A DNA stretch of 64,000 nt from Flammeovirga sp. EKP202 (GCF_014534745.1 NZ_JACVVP010000026.1:1-64000), one strand, 5' to 3'. Positions 33,935-43,162 are shown, counted from the stretch's first letter. Numbers and translations: made by a program. Notes: generated from the letters alone by a model not told the origin.

Positions 33935-35419
33935 ATGCCATTTAAAATTTTAACTCCAGAAGAAGCGGCCGAGTATGTACACCATAACACAACTGTCGCA
34001 TTTAGTGGTTTCACTCCTGCAGGATCTCCAAAAGTAATTTCTAAGGCTATCGCTGAGAAAGCAAAAAAAGAGCATGAGGCAGGTAGAGAATTTAAAATTG
34101 GAATGATTACAGGTGCATCTACTGGTGATTCTTTAGATGGAGAATTAGCAAGAGCAAATGCTGTTAAATTCCGTACTCCTTACCAATCTAATAAGGATAT
34201 GAGAGGTGCGATCAACAACGGTCACGTGGAATATTTTGACATGCACTTATCTGCATTAGCTCAAGAGATGCGTTACGGTTTCTTCGGAGAAATTGATGTG
34301 GCAATTATTGAAGCAGCTGATATTACTCCAAATGGTGAGGTTGTACTTACATCAGGTGTGGGTATCTCCCCAACAGCTACAAAATTAGCGAAAAAGGTTA
34401 TTATTGAATTAAACAGTAATCACCCTAAATTTATCAAAGGTCTTCATGATATTTACCAACCATTAGATCCTCCTTACAGAAAATCAATTCCAGTTTATTC
34501 TCCAGATGCTAGAATCGGTGAACCTGTATTAAGAATTGATCCTTCAAAAATCATGGGTATTGTAGAAACAAACGCTCCTGATGAAGTAGGTGGTTTTGCT
34601 CCAGTAGATGAAGTAACTCAAAAAATTGGTGATAACGTTGCTAACTTCTTAGCAGGTGAATTGGCAAAAGGTACTATCCCTAAAGAATTCTTACCAATCC
34701 AATCTGGTGTGGGTAATATTGCCAACGCTGTTTTAGGCTCATTGGGTAAGAACCCTGGTATCCCTCCTTTCAGAATGTATACTGAGGTGATCCAAGATGC
34801 AGTGATCGAATTAATGAGAAATGGTGATATCACTTTCGCTTCAGGTTGTTCATTGACTGTATCTCCTGATGTATTAAAAGATATCTATGGTGATTTCGAT
34901 TTCTTCAAAGACAAATTAGTTTTACGTCCTCAAGAAATCTCAAACAACCCAGAGATCGTTCGTCAATTAGGTTTAATTACAATCAACACTGCCATTGAAG
35001 CGGATATCTTCGGTAACATCAACTCAACTCACGTATTGGGTACGAAAATGATGAACGGTATCGGTGGTTCTGGTGACTTTACTCGTAACTCCTTCTTGTC
35101 GATCTTCACTTGTCCTTCAGTGGCTAAAGGTGGTAGCATCAGTGCTATTGTACCAATGGTATCTCACGAAGATCATTCTGAGCACTCTGTAAAGGTGATT
35201 ATCACAGAGCAAGGTGTGGCTGACTTAAGAGGTAAATCTCCACGTCAACGTGCTGAAGCTATTATTGAGAATTGTGTTCACCCTGATTACAAAGAGACTT
35301 TAAAAGAGTACTTAGAGGTAACTTCAGGTCATCCACAAACGCCTCAAGCATTGGATAGAGTATTCAACATGCACTCGGAGTTCATGACTTCTGGTGACAT
35401 GAGAAACACGAAGTGGTAA
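33935..35419 (+). CDS. succinate (acetate) CoA-transferase
   Basis: Moves CoA between acyl groups, probably succinyl-CoA and acetate, at the edge of the TCA cycle. The 494-residue product belongs to the Cat1/AarC-type acetyl-CoA hydrolase/transferase family. The catalytic Glu is in RMYTEVIQDA (E284), and ITEQGVADLRGKSPRQRAEA near 418-437 and HPDYKETLKEYLE near the end are hallmarks. Codons look well adapted (frequent TTA/GGT and few rare codons), suggesting high expression. A strong terminator follows. GabD on the other strand makes succinate, a possible shared metabolite. Confidence 0.92.
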   Translation: MPFKILTPEEAAEYVHHNTTVAFSGFTPAGSPKVISKAIAEKAKKEHEAGREFKIGMITGASTGDSLDGELARANAVKFRTPYQSNKDMRGAINNGHVEYFDMHLSALAQEMRYGFFGEIDVAIIEAADITPNGEVVLTSGVGISPTATKLAKKVIIELNSNHPKFIKGLHDIYQPLDPPYRKSIPVYSPDARIGEPVLRIDPSKIMGIVETNAPDEVGGFAPVDEVTQKIGDNVANFLAGELAKGTIPKEFLPIQSGVGNIANAVLGSLGKNPGIPPFRMYTEVIQDAVIELMRNGDITFASGCSLTVSPDVLKDIYGDFDFFKDKLVLRPQEISNNPEIVRQLGLITINTAIEADIFGNINSTHVLGTKMMNGIGGSGDFTRNSFLSIFTCPSVAKGGSISAIVPMVSHEDHSEHSVKVIITEQGVADLRGKSPRQRAEAIIENCVHPDYKETLKEYLEVTSGHPQTPQALDRVFNMHSEFMTSGDMRNTKW

Positions 35420-35445
35420 TTCACTTCCTATATTTTTTAAACTTA

Positions 35446-35481
35446 AAAAGCCGTTTCAACTTAGGTTGGAACGGCTTTTTT
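35446..35481 (+). terminator. bidirectional terminator
   Basis: Stem AAAAGCCGTT-TCAAC (35446-35460) with GTTGGAACGGCTTTT (35465-35479), flanked by A and T runs on the two sides. It serves the CoA-transferase gene and probably also the convergent DUF58 gene. Confidence 0.8.
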
Positions 35482-35559
35482 GATTTTGCCAATTTGTTTT
35501 TTCAAGATATTGAAATAATCGAATGTGATGACTTCTTCATTCTCACCTCTTACCTCAAA

Positions 35560-36471
35560 CTATCTCATCCTTTGTCTCTTCAACATATAAGGAATAATGA
35601 TTTGATCAATATCTTTTTTACTATCCACTTCAACATAATCAATTTTATATTGACCGCATTTTACGTTTAAATCATGATAAAGTTGTTGAATAGTTTGTTG
35701 ATATTGTTCTCTTACCTGCGATGGACGAAGTTTTTCTTTTTGTCCAGACTCCACATCCACAAAAACCATTGGACGCTCTGGAAATTCCAATTGCAACTCT
35801 GTACTATGATCCGCAACATGAAACAATAAAACTTCGTGGTTGTTGTGCTTTAAATGTTGTAAGGCAGCAAACATTTCATCCCTATTTCCCATCTGTCCCA
35901 TCATATCAGAAAAGATAATGACCAAAGAACGTTTATGAATTGTTTCAGCAACTTGATGTAAAACCTTAGCAATATGAGTCCCTTTTTGGGGAGGCGGTTT
36001 TTCCAACATTTGCTGTAATTTCACAAAGATCTGATGCAAATGAGTTCTGGTGGATTTCACTTGCGTCATTTCCTCCAAATCATCAGAGAAGGTACACAAC
36101 CCCACTGCATCCCTTTGCTTTTGGAGCATATAGCCCAATGACGCTGCCGCCATCGTACTAAATGCCATTTTATCAAAGGTCTTGTCAGGATAGTACATTG
36201 AAGGAGAACGATCCAAGACAATCATTGCCCTCAGATTTGTTTCTTCCTCATATCGTTTGGTGAAAAGCTTATCAGTACGTGCATATACTTTCCAATCAAT
36301 ATGCCTTGTACTTTCTCCAGGATTATAAAGATTATGCTCAGCAAATTCTACCGAAAAACCGTGATAAGGAGATTTATGTAATCCAGTAATAAACCCTTCT
36401 ACCATTTGTTTGGCTAAGAGTTCTATATTACCGTATTGTCGTATGGTATCAAAAGAGATTTCTTGTAACAT
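35560..36471 (-). CDS. DUF58 protein with intact VWA metal site
   Basis: 303 residues. The DUF58 core YNPGESTRHIDWKVYARTDK (about 49-68) is followed by a VWA-like domain whose MIDAS motif DRSPS (about 87-91) and distal Asp in IIFSDMMGQM (about 168-177) are intact. It has no membrane helix. Members of this group usually lie beside moxR and bat genes in aerotolerance-type operons, but here the gene is alone. It contrasts with the other DUF58 protein in this window (16189-17523), whose metal site is degraded. Confidence 0.88.
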   Translation of the reverse strand: MLQEISFDTIRQYGNIELLAKQMVEGFITGLHKSPYHGFSVEFAEHNLYNPGESTRHIDWKVYARTDKLFTKRYEEETNLRAMIVLDRSPSMYYPDKTFDKMAFSTMAAASLGYMLQKQRDAVGLCTFSDDLEEMTQVKSTRTHLHQIFVKLQQMLEKPPPQKGTHIAKVLHQVAETIHKRSLVIIFSDMMGQMGNRDEMFAALQHLKHNNHEVLLFHVADHSTELQLEFPERPMVFVDVESGQKEKLRPSQVREQYQQTIQQLYHDLNVKCGQYKIDYVEVDSKKDIDQIIIPYMLKRQRMR

Positions 36472-36650
36472 CTATAATCTTACTTTACTTAATGAAGTGT
36501 GTAATGTTAGCTGAAACAACTTGTGTAGGTGCCAAAAAAGAGAATATCATCTTTAAAATTGGTGCTGATTTAAACCAACTCCATTTCCTCTTTAAAAAAG
36601 AATCGGACACTTTTTATTAAATCAGAAATTTCAACTTCCATTCTATTAAG

Positions 36651-37439
36651 TTACAAATGCTTTTTGACAAAGGCACCTTTATATCCTTTAGATTTTACTT
36701 TTTTGATGTTATTTTTTGCTTCTTTTTGAGAAAAATCACCATACAACAAACGATAAATCACTTTACTCTTATAATAGCCAGATTGAATATATACCTCAGT
36801 AAGTCCTTTCTTGTTTGCAATCTTACCTGCTTCTTTGGCTTTTGCTAAATTCGAATAAGAAGCTAATTGTACTCCATACCCTTTCTTAATCGACTTTGAA
36901 GTACCCCAAATACTATAAGTACCAGGTGCTCCATAAGATTTGGAAGAAGACTTAGGTTTGTTACTTACAGTGGCATCCTTTTTCTTTTTATCTTTTTTAA
37001 CATCCTTAGAAGAAATGGCCTGACCGGATCCACCCGAAGTACCTTCTTTGACTTTGGTTCCCTGCCCTTTTGTGGCCAAGATTTCAATTTCAACTTTAGC
37101 GATACCGTCTTCAATCATATTGATTTTTGAAGCCGCAGCTTTTGATAAATCCAAAATACGATTGGACTTGAAAGGACCTCTATCATTTACTCTCACCACA
37201 ACCCATCGACCGTTCTTTAGGTTGGTTACTTTAAGATACGTATCAAAAGGAAGTTCTCGATGTGCACATGTGTAAGCGTACATATTAAAACGCTCACCAT
37301 TTGCTGTTTTCCTTCCGTGAAATTTATTCGCATAATAAGACGATTGTCCTCTTTTTTTATCACCTACCTTAGTTTGTCCGTAAAGTGTAGTTATAGTCAC
37401 TAAGCAGGATAGTAATAGAATTACCTTCTTTAGGTTCAT
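36651..37439 (-). CDS. RlpA-like protein with SPOR domain (1)
   Basis: Secreted cell-wall protein of 262 residues. A signal peptide (about 1-21) is followed by an RlpA double-psi barrel with [20 protein letters not shown] (about 34-53) and the catalytic-type Asp in VRVNDRGPF (about 82-90), a low-complexity Lys/Ser linker, and a C-terminal SPOR domain from [15 protein letters not shown] (about 188-202) to the end. SPOR domains bind denuded glycan at division septa, and RlpA of Pseudomonas is a lytic transglycosylase. Four bp separate its start from the stop of the second RlpA gene. Confidence 0.88.
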   Translation of the reverse strand: MNLKKVILLLSCLVTITTLYGQTKVGDKKRGQSSYYANKFHGRKTANGERFNMYAYTCAHRELPFDTYLKVTNLKNGRWVVVRVNDRGPFKSNRILDLSKAAASKINMIEDGIAKVEIEILATKGQGTKVKEGTSGGSGQAISSKDVKKDKKKKDATVSNKPKSSSKSYGAPGTYSIWGTSKSIKKGYGVQLASYSNLAKAKEAGKIANKKGLTEVYIQSGYYKSKVIYRLLYGDFSQKEAKNNIKKVKSKGYKGAFVKKHL

Positions 37440-37443
37440 AATT

Positions 37444-38199
37444 TTAATTGTTATGGTGCTTCTTGATAAAACAGTCAGAATAGCCCCCTTTTTTTAATAA
37501 CTGTAATAATGGTTGTGCTGCTTCAGTAGAAGAAAAACTACCAATCAGCAAACGATAAACTTTTTGTCCGTTAGACCATCCTGTTTGTACAAAAACAGAA
37601 GAAATAAGATAATCTGATTCAATTTTTTTTCCTTCCGAAATGATATGTTCAAGATCGGGTGAAGTTGCAAATTGAATTCCAACACCTTCCAAACTTTTTT
37701 CTCCGTATAAACTATATGTTCCTACTTCCTTAAATAAATTCTTATCAATATCTATGCTATTATTCTCCTTTACAGCATTTGCTTGGAGTGTTTGCTGAAG
37801 TTTTTTCTTTTCTTTTAAAGTTGCAGGTGTATCTTTCAAGATTACTTCAACCATGCTCTCAGATTGTCCTATGATGTCTAAACGTTGTGCTGCCTCATAA
37901 GTCATATCAATAATTCTGGACGAAGTGTAAGGACGATCAACTACTTTTAAGTATACCGTTTTTCCATTATCAATATTTCTCACTTTAATTATACTTCCGA
38001 ATGGAAAGTATTTATGCGCTACATACATTGAGTCTTTACTAAACTTTACACCCCCTCTAGTAATAATTCCATCCCTGTCGTCAGGGTAATAAGAGGCTTT
38101 GCCCATCTCCTTGTAACCGATCTTATTAATAGTCTGAGAGAATGAAAAATGTTGAATTACTAAAAAAAATACAAAGGACAATAAAAGTTTTCTCTTCAT
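37444..38199 (-). CDS. RlpA-like protein with SPOR domain (2), divergent paralogue
   Basis: Paralogue of the downstream gene: signal peptide (about 1-22), an RlpA-type barrel starting [18 protein letters not shown] (about 32-49), and a SPOR domain (about 170-248). The barrel is divergent. The loop around the Asp reads [13 protein letters not shown], with the Gly after Asp-Arg replaced by Pro, and several conserved Asn/Gly are lost, so transglycosylase activity is doubtful. It lies 4 bp upstream of the first copy in one operon, as expected for a tandem duplication that has drifted apart. Confidence 0.82.
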   Translation of the reverse strand: MKRKLLLSFVFFLVIQHFSFSQTINKIGYKEMGKASYYPDDRDGIITRGGVKFSKDSMYVAHKYFPFGSIIKVRNIDNGKTVYLKVVDRPYTSSRIIDMTYEAAQRLDIIGQSESMVEVILKDTPATLKEKKKLQQTLQANAVKENNSIDIDKNLFKEVGTYSLYGEKSLEGVGIQFATSPDLEHIISEGKKIESDYLISSVFVQTGWSNGQKVYRLLIGSFSSTEAAQPLLQLLKKGGYSDCFIKKHHNN

Positions 38200-38378
38200 T
38201 AAAGGTTAGTGTTTCATAGAATCTTCATTAAAAACGAAGGCAAACTTACAATTTTTTTCCCCTTTTCTTTAATTTTTGGTCGAAAGTAGAAATAATATGC
38301 ATTTTTTTTCGATTTGATTTGGATAATAGAAATGTTATATAAAAATTAGGATCGTAAATAAACTAAAAGATTAGGACT

Positions 38379-38702
38379 GTGGAAGAGAGAAGAGAAGAAA
38401 TCTTTTCAAGGAAAGTTCGTGCAGGAAAACGTACTTACTTCTTTGATGTTAAAGCAACTCGTTCGAACGACTATTACTTGACCATAACGGAAAGTAAAAA
38501 GCGTTTCAAAGATGATCAGCCTGTATTTGAAAAGCACAAAATTTTCTTATACAAGGAAGATTTTGAAAAATTTGTTGATGCTTTGGGTGAATGCGTAGAC
38601 AAGGTCAAGAATGATCTTTTACCTGATGAGGACTACGATTACAAAGAAAGCTACAATAATGATTTCAAAAGCGAGCCACTAGATAATGATTTATCTTACT
38701 AG
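38379..38702 (+). CDS. PUR-family (DUF3276) nucleic-acid-binding protein
   Basis: A 107-residue protein of the DUF3276/PUR-alpha-like group found throughout Bacteroidetes. EEIFSRKVRAGKRTYFFDVK (about 6-25), YYLTITESKKRF (about 32-43) and IFLYKEDFEKFVDAL (about 54-68) give the beta-beta-beta-alpha PUR repeat that binds single-stranded DNA or RNA. The C-terminal tail is acidic (DEDYDYKES). The start codon is GTG. It is followed by a strong bidirectional terminator. Confidence 0.9.
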   Translation: MEERREEIFSRKVRAGKRTYFFDVKATRSNDYYLTITESKKRFKDDQPVFEKHKIFLYKEDFEKFVDALGECVDKVKNDLLPDEDYDYKESYNNDFKSEPLDNDLSY

Positions 38703-38723
38703 GCCTTTGATCATTCCAAAATG

Positions 38724-38766
38724 AAAAAAGACTCTTACTTATTTTCTTTAAGTAGGAGTCTTTTTT
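38724..38766 (+). terminator. bidirectional terminator after the PUR gene
   Basis: Long stem AAAAAAGACTCTTACTT (38724-38740) / AAGTAGGAGTCTTTTTT (38750-38766) with one mismatch, ending in a T run. Confidence 0.8.
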
Positions 38767-38830
38767 ATCTTTAATTATTCAAAAGACCCATTCCATAAAT
38801 CATATTTTTTTGATGTACTAAATAGTTGAT

Positions 38831-40003
38831 ATGGTACCTGATAAACTCTATAATTCAATTAAATCAATCGCGTCTGTAGCAAAATACTTTCGTTCATTTA
38901 CGAACTTATTTTTGTTTATCGCTATCATATTTGTGTTAGGTTGGCTTTCTGTTCAGTTGAAAGATATCCTCGCTTATATTGTTATTTCACTGATTATCTC
39001 CTCCATCTTACAAACGCCAACCAATTACATTGCTAATTTCCATGCGTTCGGATATAAATTCCCCCGAACCTTAGCCGTTTTTTGTTCTTTCATAATCCTC
39101 TTTGGAATCATAGGACTATTTGTTTTCCTATTTTATCCTCTCATCAAGAGTCAAATTGAAGTCTTGACAGACAAAAACACACAAGAGTTGATTATGGTGG
39201 TTGAAGGGCCAATTTACAGTCTTGAAAACCTTATTAGAGAATATATCCTACAAGACGCTGAAAAAGGGTTTCTACTAGAACAATTGACCGAAAGGATTAC
39301 ATCTTTAATTCAAAGTGATAGTATCAGAACATTTGTCAATGGTTTAATTGCATTGACAGGTAACTTTTTCGTAGGAACAATGGCTGTATTATTTATTACA
39401 TTTTTCTTTCTCTACGATCCAAGTTTATTAAGACGTCAATTAATTATACTAATTCCTAATCGATATTTTGAGGTATCTATTTCTGCTTTAATCAAGACTG
39501 AAAAACTACTCTCTAGTTATCTTTTAGGACTTTTCTTACAGATGCTAAGTATTTTTTCTATTGCTACTATCGGATTAAAGATCGCTAATGTAGAATACGC
39601 TATTACTATTGCCGTATTTGCTGCAGTGGCTAACCTCATTCCTTATCTAGGACCATTTATTGGTGGGTCATTTGGCGTTTTGGTAGGTATCCTTACTGAT
39701 CCTTCTTTAACTGAAATGTCTGACTACATATTCCTAGTAGTTAAGGTACTTTCTGTTTTTGGTGTAGTCCAATTAGTAGACAATGTAGTCGTACAACCTA
39801 TCATTTTCTCACGAAGTGTAAAAATGCATCCCTTGGCCATCTTCTTGGCTGTATTCGTAGGTTCAGCATTAGGCGGTGTTGTAGGGATGATTTTCGCAAT
39901 TCCCACACTTACCATACTTAAAGTTGGATCAGAGGAGTTTTGGTATGGCTACAAAAGATATCAAATCTTTAGAGATAAAGTTCCGAAGTTGAAAAAGGAA
40001 TAA
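38831..40003 (+). CDS. AI-2E-family transporter (PerM/TqsA-like)
   Basis: Inner-membrane protein of 390 residues with about eight helices. The N-terminal pair (about 24-70), the long soluble loop with LTERITSLIQSDSIRTFVNG (about 150-170), and the C-terminal block GPFIGGSFGVLVGILTDPSL (about 276-295) with VQLVDNVVVQPIIFSRSVKM (about 312-331) and HPLAIFLAVFVGSALGGVVG are diagnostic. Family members export AI-2 or act as Na+/H+ antiporters, so the substrate is open. It appears monocistronic. Confidence 0.9.
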   Translation: MVPDKLYNSIKSIASVAKYFRSFTNLFLFIAIIFVLGWLSVQLKDILAYIVISLIISSILQTPTNYIANFHAFGYKFPRTLAVFCSFIILFGIIGLFVFLFYPLIKSQIEVLTDKNTQELIMVVEGPIYSLENLIREYILQDAEKGFLLEQLTERITSLIQSDSIRTFVNGLIALTGNFFVGTMAVLFITFFFLYDPSLLRRQLIILIPNRYFEVSISALIKTEKLLSSYLLGLFLQMLSIFSIATIGLKIANVEYAITIAVFAAVANLIPYLGPFIGGSFGVLVGILTDPSLTEMSDYIFLVVKVLSVFGVVQLVDNVVVQPIIFSRSVKMHPLAIFLAVFVGSALGGVVGMIFAIPTLTILKVGSEEFWYGYKRYQIFRDKVPKLKKE

Positions 40004-40060
40004 GGCAATAAAAAATCTTTGATGATAATAGACTGCTTTTCATTTTTTTGATTAAAACTA

Positions 40061-40249
40061 ATGCAGAAACTAAACCTGATTGTCCTGATAGGGATAAGTA
40101 TTTCTATAATTTGGTTCAATATTAAATTACATACTCAGCACTTTTCAAAAGAGGAAACAAAAGAAGATATTCTTTTGCAATTAAACTTTCTTGAAAATGA
40201 ATTAAAGTACAAACACTTAGGAGAAGATATGCAAGAACTTTTCCCTTAG
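40061..40249 (+). CDS. N-terminal fragment of the amber-interrupted gene
   Basis: 62 residues: a membrane helix (about 5-22), then a charged helix ending EDMQELFP before the TAG. It has no recognisable domain of its own and is better seen as the first part of the interrupted gene than as a small protein. Confidence 0.45.
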   Translation: MQKLNLIVLIGISISIIWFNIKLHTQHFSKEETKEDILLQLNFLENELKYKHLGEDMQELFP

Positions 40250-40324
40250 GGATTTGTTTTTATTAATGCTCTATATGGTTTAGCTTGGTGTGAATTATCG
40301 TTATCTCTACCCGACAATATTGAA

Positions 40325-41278
40325 TTGAAAAGAAGAGCAATTAAAGAAGCTCTATTTGTGTATCATTCCATCAATAAACCAGAAGCTCGTTTCAATTTTG
40401 CAAAGTTCTTAAAACCAGAGTATGGCGTTTTTTATTCTGGATGGTCAACCTATCTTCTATCAAAAATCTTAGCAGTTGATGTCTCATTCAAAAATTCTGA
40501 ACTTTATAAAAATGAACTGGAGGAAAAATGTGATATTATTGCCAACACATTTGATCAATCTTCTTTAGCATTTCTAGAATCACACCCCATGAAAGCTTGG
40601 CCTGCTGATAATTTTATCGCAATTGCTGCTCTATCTAATTATGATAAAATTTATCAACCAAAGTATCAAAGAACTATTAAAAATTGGATAGATAAAATCA
40701 AAGAAAATACAGATGATGAATTGGGGATGATTGCTCATCAGACTAATTATGAAAATGCTGAAGTTATAGAGAAATCAAGAGGTTCTTCAATGTCTCTTAT
40801 GTTGAGAATGCTTGCTGAAATTGATCCTGAATTTGGAAAGAAACAGTACCAATTATTTAAAAAATACTTTGTTGAAACTACTATTACATTTCCCTCTATT
40901 AGTGAATATCCTAAAGGCGAATTTGGCTTAGGGGACATCGATTCTGGCCCCGTTATTTTGGGAGTTGGTTTTGCAGGTACTATTGTTGGTATTGGCACTT
41001 ATGCAGTGTATGGCGATATTGAACTTTCAATACAACAATATCAGACAATTAATACTTTTGGCTTTGTTTCAAAAGGTGATAATAAAAAAATGTACCTAGG
41101 TGGTAGATTGCCTATGGCAGATGCTTTTATAGCTTGGGGACGTGCAAGTGCATTAAATGCCAATCAAAACTGGGAAACAAATTACTTATGGAATTGGAAA
41201 TTCCACTTCTATTCTCTTATAATTCTCCTCATTGTTTGGGGATATCACTTTCGTAAATACTTTAAATCATTCAAATAA
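40325..41278 (+). CDS. C-terminal part of the amber-interrupted gene
   Basis: 317 residues from the first ATG after the amber codon. It is helical, with GVFYSGWSTYLLSKIL (about 34-49), AWPADNFIAIAALSNYDKIY (about 93-112), a Gly-rich segment GPVILGVGFAGTIVGIGTYA (about 208-227) and a single membrane helix near the end (about 293-308). The repeated helical hairpins suggest an (alpha/alpha) barrel. Starting here would lose the N-terminal anchor and the first helices, so activity is doubtful. Confidence 0.5.
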   Translation: MKRRAIKEALFVYHSINKPEARFNFAKFLKPEYGVFYSGWSTYLLSKILAVDVSFKNSELYKNELEEKCDIIANTFDQSSLAFLESHPMKAWPADNFIAIAALSNYDKIYQPKYQRTIKNWIDKIKENTDDELGMIAHQTNYENAEVIEKSRGSSMSLMLRMLAEIDPEFGKKQYQLFKKYFVETTITFPSISEYPKGEFGLGDIDSGPVILGVGFAGTIVGIGTYAVYGDIELSIQQYQTINTFGFVSKGDNKKMYLGGRLPMADAFIAWGRASALNANQNWETNYLWNWKFHFYSLIILLIVWGYHFRKYFKSFK

Positions 41279-41286
41279 AGCAAAAT

Positions 41287-42372
41287 ATGACTAAATTATT
41301 TTTTAACATTTTACTGATCAGTCTATCACTAATCGTTCATAATTCTTATGGGCAAAAGAAGATCAAAATAGAGCATATAACGATTCCTTTTGATTTGAAA
41401 GGTGATCAAATCAAATATGAGATCAATGGAAAGTTATATAATGTACAACCTAAGATTGAGGTTAAGAATATTGAGAGCATTGTAATGGTTCAAGATAAGG
41501 TAGATAGTACTAACTCTACTATAAGCTTAAAGACAAAGAAAAAAATCAAACCAATATCTATTCAAGATATGATTGAAAAATACCTTGATGTCGATCCTCG
41601 TTTTACTGTTTTCAAATATGATGATTTTTTCATTGAAGGAAATATAGATGATTTCTTAATTGATAAAAATTATTTACTCAGACTAGAAGTACTCGATGGT
41701 AAAAGTTTTTCGTACATCAATGAGGAAACTAAACTTACAATTGTCAATATTGTTCCGAGAACAGATGAGAACTTAAAGCCTAAAATACTAATCAAAAAGC
41801 CTGTCATCTATTTTAATTCAGAAAAGGAAATTGATGCCAATGTAAAAGTAGAACTAAATGGAGAAATTACGGCTTCTTATCCAAAATACAATTCTGAAGG
41901 TTGGAATATAAAAGTCCTTCCTACCGGTGAAGTGATCGACAAGAATGATCAAAGGAAACACAAATACATTTATTGGGAAGGTGATTTAACTCCTAAGATG
42001 TCACTTGAAGATCATAATAAAGGATATGTGATCGCAAAAGATTCCACGATATCGTTCCTTGAAAAAGCTTTACCTTCTTTTGGATTAAATACATTTGAGA
42101 TCAACGATTTCATTAGTTATTGGATTCCAGATTTGAATAAAAATGAGTACAATTTTATTCAATTTGTAGCTAATGAAAACTGTGATGACATAGCTAAATT
42201 AAAAGTACATCCTCAACCAGATCAAGAAATTCGCCTTTACATGTTCTTTGAAGGGTGTAGTAAAAATAAAGTAGTAACTGAACCTCTATTGAAAATCTAT
42301 TCAAAAGAAAGAAAAGGTTTTACAGTAATAGAATGGGGTGGTGCTGAAATTAATAAGGATACCGTTTTTTAG
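41287..42372 (+). CDS. secreted protein with a KPVIYF-type domain
   Basis: 361 residues with a signal peptide (about 1-22). The middle carries KKPVIYFNSEKEIDANVKVE (about 175-194), then the segment ITASYPKYNSEGWNIKVLPTGE and YIYWEGDL. This is the pattern of a family I remember as the KPVIYLYP-type domain, found in secreted proteins of Bacteroidetes and clostridia, of unknown function. The C-terminal part is beta-rich. It follows the amber-interrupted gene by 8 bp on the same strand, so the two are probably co-transcribed. Confidence 0.6.
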   Translation: MTKLFFNILLISLSLIVHNSYGQKKIKIEHITIPFDLKGDQIKYEINGKLYNVQPKIEVKNIESIVMVQDKVDSTNSTISLKTKKKIKPISIQDMIEKYLDVDPRFTVFKYDDFFIEGNIDDFLIDKNYLLRLEVLDGKSFSYINEETKLTIVNIVPRTDENLKPKILIKKPVIYFNSEKEIDANVKVELNGEITASYPKYNSEGWNIKVLPTGEVIDKNDQRKHKYIYWEGDLTPKMSLEDHNKGYVIAKDSTISFLEKALPSFGLNTFEINDFISYWIPDLNKNEYNFIQFVANENCDDIAKLKVHPQPDQEIRLYMFFEGCSKNKVVTEPLLKIYSKERKGFTVIEWGGAEINKDTVF

Positions 42373-42391
42373 TGTTTTCCAATAAAAAAGT

Positions 42392-42435
42392 AAAGCCTTC
42401 ATTGAATTGTATGATATTTCAATGAAGGCTTTTTC
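42392..42435. terminator. bidirectional terminator between convergent genes
   Basis: Perfect 15-bp stem AAAGCCTTCATTGAA (42392-42406) / TTCAATGAAGGCTTT (42418-42432) with flanking A and T runs. It ends both the secreted-protein gene (plus) and pssA (minus). Confidence 0.82.
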
Positions 42436-42457
42436 ATTCTGTTCAATATAGAAATTA

Positions 42458-43162
42458 TCAATCGTTGCTTTTTCTAAATACAACTGATACCAAAACCTGA
42501 GTAACAACAATCAAAGGCAATGCTGCCACCTGTAAAAAGATCAAAAGCAAAGCACTAACTCCAATTAATGTATATCTTGGTTCATTCCCTTTCCACCCAA
42601 AGTTTTTAAACTTTAAAGATACCAATGGTATTTCTGCATTTAGTAAATAAGACATTACGACTGCGATACCAATAAGAAGGTACTTGTTAAGAATGTAAGG
42701 CGAGAACTCTGGATAATATCTTAATATCAAGGGCAAAGATCCTATCAAAAGAGCATTAGCGGGTGTTGGTACTCCAATAAAACCATCTGACTGTCTTTCA
42801 TCAATATTGAAATTCGCTAAACGAATCGCTGAAAACGCTGCAATCAGATAAGCGATATACGGTAAATAAGTAGTATGCGTATCTGCTAATAGTTCTACCT
42901 GTAATAACAACTGATAAAGAATCACTGCAGGTAAAACACCAAAAGTGACCATATCAGCTAAGGAGTCTAATTCTTTTCCCATTGGGGACGAGACTTTCAA
43001 CATTCTGGCTGCAAAACCATCGAAAAAGTCAAAAGTAGCTCCTACTAAAATCATAGCTGCTCCCAAAAACAAATCACCTTCGAAACAGAATGATATACCA
43101 ATACAACCACTGATCAAGTTACCACAAGTAATGGCGTTTGGAATGTGTTTTTTAATTCCCAT
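42458..43162 (-). CDS. pssA: CDP-diacylglycerol-serine O-phosphatidyltransferase
   Basis: Makes phosphatidylserine, the precursor of phosphatidylethanolamine, in the inner membrane. The CDP-alcohol phosphotransferase motif DG(x)2AR(x)8G(x)3D(x)3D is intact around residues 45-70 (DFFDGFAARMLK, then GKELDSLAD). Six to eight hydrophobic helices make up most of the 234 residues. The length suits the Bacteroidetes type. It ends at the shared terminator and lies 2 bp after the MBL hydrolase gene, so the two form an operon. Confidence 0.92.
   Translation of the reverse strand: MGIKKHIPNAITCGNLISGCIGISFCFEGDLFLGAAMILVGATFDFFDGFAARMLKVSSPMGKELDSLADMVTFGVLPAVILYQLLLQVELLADTHTTYLPYIAYLIAAFSAIRLANFNIDERQSDGFIGVPTPANALLIGSLPLILRYYPEFSPYILNKYLLIGIAVVMSYLLNAEIPLVSLKFKNFGWKGNEPRYTLIGVSALLLIFLQVAALPLIVVTQVLVSVVFRKSND

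Larger units (their letters stand above)
40061..41278 (+). pseudogene. unknown membrane-linked gene split by an in-frame amber codon
   Basis: Reading frames 40061-40249 and 40325-41278 are in the same frame. The only stop between them is TAG at 40247-40249, and the 25 codons from 40250 to 40324 are open (…FINALYGLAWCEL…) and protein-like. Reading through gives about 405 residues: an N-terminal membrane helix, a helical body and a C-terminal membrane helix. The body has the WPADN-type motif and alternating helices of an (alpha/alpha)6 barrel, as in linalool-dehydratase-like proteins; this fold guess is weak. It may be operonic with the secreted protein gene 8 bp downstream. Confidence 0.65.

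Noticed and set aside
40061-40249. Independent small membrane protein
   Set aside because: It continues in frame past a single TAG into protein-like sequence, so it is better explained as the start of an interrupted gene.
4520-41278. TAG reassigned to an amino acid in this organism
   Set aside because: TAG ends several otherwise normal genes (Nudix 28593, pyrB 30183, PUR 38702, 42372) at expected lengths, so general recoding does not fit; occasional readthrough remains possible.
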